A DNA stretch of 64,000 bases from assembly GCA_047621325.1 (NCBI GenBank), contig JBLHLT010000011.1, positions 62,001 to 126,000 of the forward strand, in the 5' to 3' direction. The first letter of the stretch is position 1, and each line of letters begins with the position of its first letter. Made by a program: the position numbers and the translations under genes. The stretch comes from Bermanella sp047621325 (GTDB lineage Bacteria; Pseudomonadota; Gammaproteobacteria; Pseudomonadales; Oceanobacteraceae). Shown here piece by piece: positions 61,868 through 64,000 of the stretch. Under the pieces are notes generated by a model, which worked only from the letters and a program-made list of their open reading frames with translations, had not been told where the DNA came from and did not search any database.

Positions 61868-64000
61868 ATGAATTTCTCTTATTTTTTCATACAACGGCCG
61901 ATCTTTGCCGCGGTTATTTCTTTACTGATTTTCATTGCAGGCGCCCTAGCCGTTTGGAAATTACCCATTACAGAATACCCAGAAGTGGTGCCGCCCACCG
62001 TTGTAGTAACAGCGGCTTACCCCGGTGCTAACCCAAAGGTTATTGCGGATACCGTTGCATCGCCATTAGAGCAAGCCATCAACGGCGTCGAAGATATGAT
62101 TTACATGTCTTCACAAGCCACCTCCGATGGCGCCATGTCATTAACCGTAACGTTTGCCATTGGTACTGACCCAGATGACGCACAAGTATTGGTACAAAAC
62201 CGCGTGGCTAGAGCGCTGCCACGCCTGCCTCAAGAAGTTCAACGCCTAGGGGTTATTACAAAAAAATCATCGCCTAATTTAACCATGGTGGTGCATTTAA
62301 CCTCACCTGATGATCGGTACGACATGCTGTACCTTTCTAACTATGCCAACTTGAATGTCAAAGATGAGCTTGCTCGTATTGAAGGCGTGGGTGAAGCTGG
62401 ATTATTTGGCGCAGGTCAATTCAGCATGCGTGTTTGGTTAGACCCAGAAAAAGTCGCCGCATTAAATTTAAACCCAGGTGACATTGTTGCAGCATTGCGC
62501 GAGCAAAATAAACAAGTGGCGGCGGGTGTTCTTGGCGCGCAGCCTACTGGCAGTAACGACTATCAACTATTAATTAATGTGAAAGGCCGCTTAACCAACA
62601 CAGAAGAATTTGGTGACGTCATTATTAAGGTGGGCGACAACGGCGAGATTTCACGCTTGCGCGATGTGGCGCGTATTGAGCTGGGTGCCGATTCCTATTC
62701 TTTGCGTTCATTGCTGAACAACAAACAAGCCGTTGCATTGCCTATTTTCCAAGCGCCCGGCTCTAACGCTATTCAGATTTCTGATGACGTGCGAGCCACT
62801 ATGGCTGAGTTGAAAAAAACCTTCCCTGAAGGCGTCGACTATTCAATTGTATACGACCCCACCGTGTTTGTTCGAGGCTCGATTCAAGCCGTGGTTAATA
62901 CATTATTTGAAGCACTATTATTAGTAGTCCTTGTGGTGGTTTTATTTTTACAAAACTGGCGCGCGTCTATTATTCCGTTAGTTGCGGTTCCCATTTCATT
63001 GGTCGGCACCTTTGCTGTGATGCACTTGTTAGGCTTTTCACTCAATGCCCTTTCATTATTTGGTTTAGTATTGGCCATTGGTATCGTCGTGGATGACGCT
63101 ATTGTGGTGGTAGAAAACGTCGAACGAAACATTGCAGAAGGTTTAAAGCCCGTTGCCGCGACGCGCCAAGCAATGAAAGAAGTGACAGGCCCCATTATTG
63201 CCACCACACTTGTTCTTGCAGCCGTGTTTATTCCCACTGCCTTTATGTCTGGTTTAACCGGCCAGTTTTATAAACAGTTTGCATTGACGATCACTATCTC
63301 AACCTTTATTTCAGCGATTAATTCGTTAACGCTGAGCCCTGCATTATCCGCATTATTACTAAAGAGCGAAGACGCCCCTAAAGATCGCTTAACGCGTTTT
63401 ATGGATCGCATTTTTGGCAAGTGGGTCTTTGCGCCGTTTAATCGATTATTTAATCGTGCGGCTAAAGGCTATACGCAAGGCATCGGTAAGTTAGTTCGCT
63501 TAAGCGGTGTCGTGCTTGTGTTTTATGCGGGTTTAATGGCGATTACGTATAACCAATTCAGTACAACACCAACGGGCTATGTACCGGGCCAAGATAAAAT
63601 GTATTTGATTTCGTTTGCGCAACTGCCTGATGCCGCATCATTGGATCGTACCGAAAAAGTCATCCGTGACATGTCAACCATTGCACTGGACCACCCTGCC
63701 GTAGAATCAGCCGTTGCCTTTCCGGGCTTAAGCATCAATGGTTTTACCAATAGCCCGAATAGCGGCATTGTATTTGTCACGTTAAAACCGTTTAGCGAAA
63801 GAACCACGCCAGACTTAACCGCTGGCGCAATAGCTGGCCAATTAAATGGACAGTTCAGCAGCATTCAAGATGCGTTTATTGCCATCTTCCCACCGCCACC
63901 GGTTTCTGGCTTGGGCACCATTGGTGGTTTCCGCCTGCAAATTCAAGACAAAGATAATATGGGCTATGAGGCACTTTATGCCGTCACGCAGCAAGTGATT
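61868..64000 (+). CDS. RND multidrug efflux transporter, HAE1 family (3' end outside window)
   Basis: ATG at 61868 starts MNFSYFFIQRPIFAAVISLLIF and stays open for 711 codons to the window edge. TEYPEVVPPTVVVTAAYPGANP, VTFAIGTDPDDAQV, and the proton-relay helix GLVLAIGIVVDDAIVVVENVERN (two adjacent Asp) are classic HAE1 features, closest in style to MexF/AcrB. Inner-membrane drug/proton antiporter that works with the adaptor. C-terminal third is missing. Confidence 0.95.
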   Translation, partial: MNFSYFFIQRPIFAAVISLLIFIAGALAVWKLPITEYPEVVPPTVVVTAAYPGANPKVIADTVASPLEQAINGVEDMIYMSSQATSDGAMSLTVTFAIGTDPDDAQVLVQNRVARALPRLPQEVQRLGVITKKSSPNLTMVVHLTSPDDRYDMLYLSNYANLNVKDELARIEGVGEAGLFGAGQFSMRVWLDPEKVAALNLNPGDIVAALREQNKQVAAGVLGAQPTGSNDYQLLINVKGRLTNTEEFGDVIIKVGDNGEISRLRDVARIELGADSYSLRSLLNNKQAVALPIFQAPGSNAIQISDDVRATMAELKKTFPEGVDYSIVYDPTVFVRGSIQAVVNTLFEALLLVVLVVVLFLQNWRASIIPLVAVPISLVGTFAVMHLLGFSLNALSLFGLVLAIGIVVDDAIVVVENVERNIAEGLKPVAATRQAMKEVTGPIIATTLVLAAVFIPTAFMSGLTGQFYKQFALTITISTFISAINSLTLSPALSALLLKSEDAPKDRLTRFMDRIFGKWVFAPFNRLFNRAAKGYTQGIGKLVRLSGVVLVFYAGLMAITYNQFSTTPTGYVPGQDKMYLISFAQLPDAASLDRTEKVIRDMSTIALDHPAVESAVAFPGLSINGFTNSPNSGIVFVTLKPFSERTTPDLTAGAIAGQLNGQFSSIQDAFIAIFPPPPVSGLGTIGGFRLQIQDKDNMGYEALYAVTQQVI

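Noticed and set aside
62884..63237. 117-codon minus-strand frame inside the RND pump
   Set aside because: Antisense to a strongly conserved transporter region; Thr/Asn-rich shadow.

Overview
The window looks like chromosomal DNA of a marine gammaproteobacterium of the Oceanospirillales/Pseudomonadales group. The evidence is a Na+-translocating NADH:quinone reductase gene (nqrA) at the left edge, the order nqrA-gap-mfd-csiV-MTAP-nagZ-psrA-lexA known from Pseudomonas, close matches to gammaproteobacterial NrdAB, LexA and PsrA, moderate GC with AT-rich intergenic DNA, and several Na+-linked or hydrocarbon/lipid-type functions. The genus cannot be fixed by eye. No rRNA, tRNA, CRISPR array, prophage or complete insertion sequence was seen.

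Layout. 1-11.3 kb: nqrA (partial), long-form gap, mfd-csiV, and a minus-strand run psrA, YkuD enzyme without signal peptide, nagZ, MscS channel, methylthio-nucleoside phosphorylase. 11.4-16.7 kb: a self-contained minus-strand cassette tetR-MMPL/RND exporter-LolA-like protein-outer-membrane protein, lying between psrA and lexA, which are neighbours in Pseudomonas. 16.7-18.9 kb: lexA with tandem SOS boxes, a huge palindrome, two small conserved genes and yfaZ. 19-27 kb: htpG with a heat-shock promoter, a REP-like repeat cluster, two PaaI thioesterases, ornithine/lysine decarboxylase, an FMN reductase, uraA-upp. 27-36 kb: an RstBA-like two-component system, a duplicated nrd promoter region enclosing a small ORF, nrdA-nrdB-yfaE, bcp. 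36-44.7 kb: Na/Pi transporter, diguanylate cyclase, an ATP-grasp ligase paired with a GNAT/C39-peptidase fusion, glpK. 44.7-52 kb: Aer-like receptor, GcvR-like ACT protein, NAD-kinase-like protein, pirin, LysR, DyP peroxidase. 52-57 kb: a PAS sigma-54 activator followed by ccoG carrying a sigma-54 promoter, and a lipoprotein. 56.8-64 kb: an ArsR regulator sharing an operator with an aldehyde dehydrogenase-2OG oxygenase pair, then a LysR divergent from a MexEF-type RND pump running off the right edge.

The regulatory DNA is unusually legible: PsrA, LexA, NrdR, DnaA, sigma-32, sigma-54, TetR and ArsR-type sites can all be read directly. The most unusual parts are the duplicated nrd control region with a 53-residue ORF between the copies, the sigma-54 activator/ccoG circuit with a shared DNA motif, the 77-base palindrome after lexA, the lipid-export-like cassette, and the ATP-grasp/GNAT-peptidase pair.
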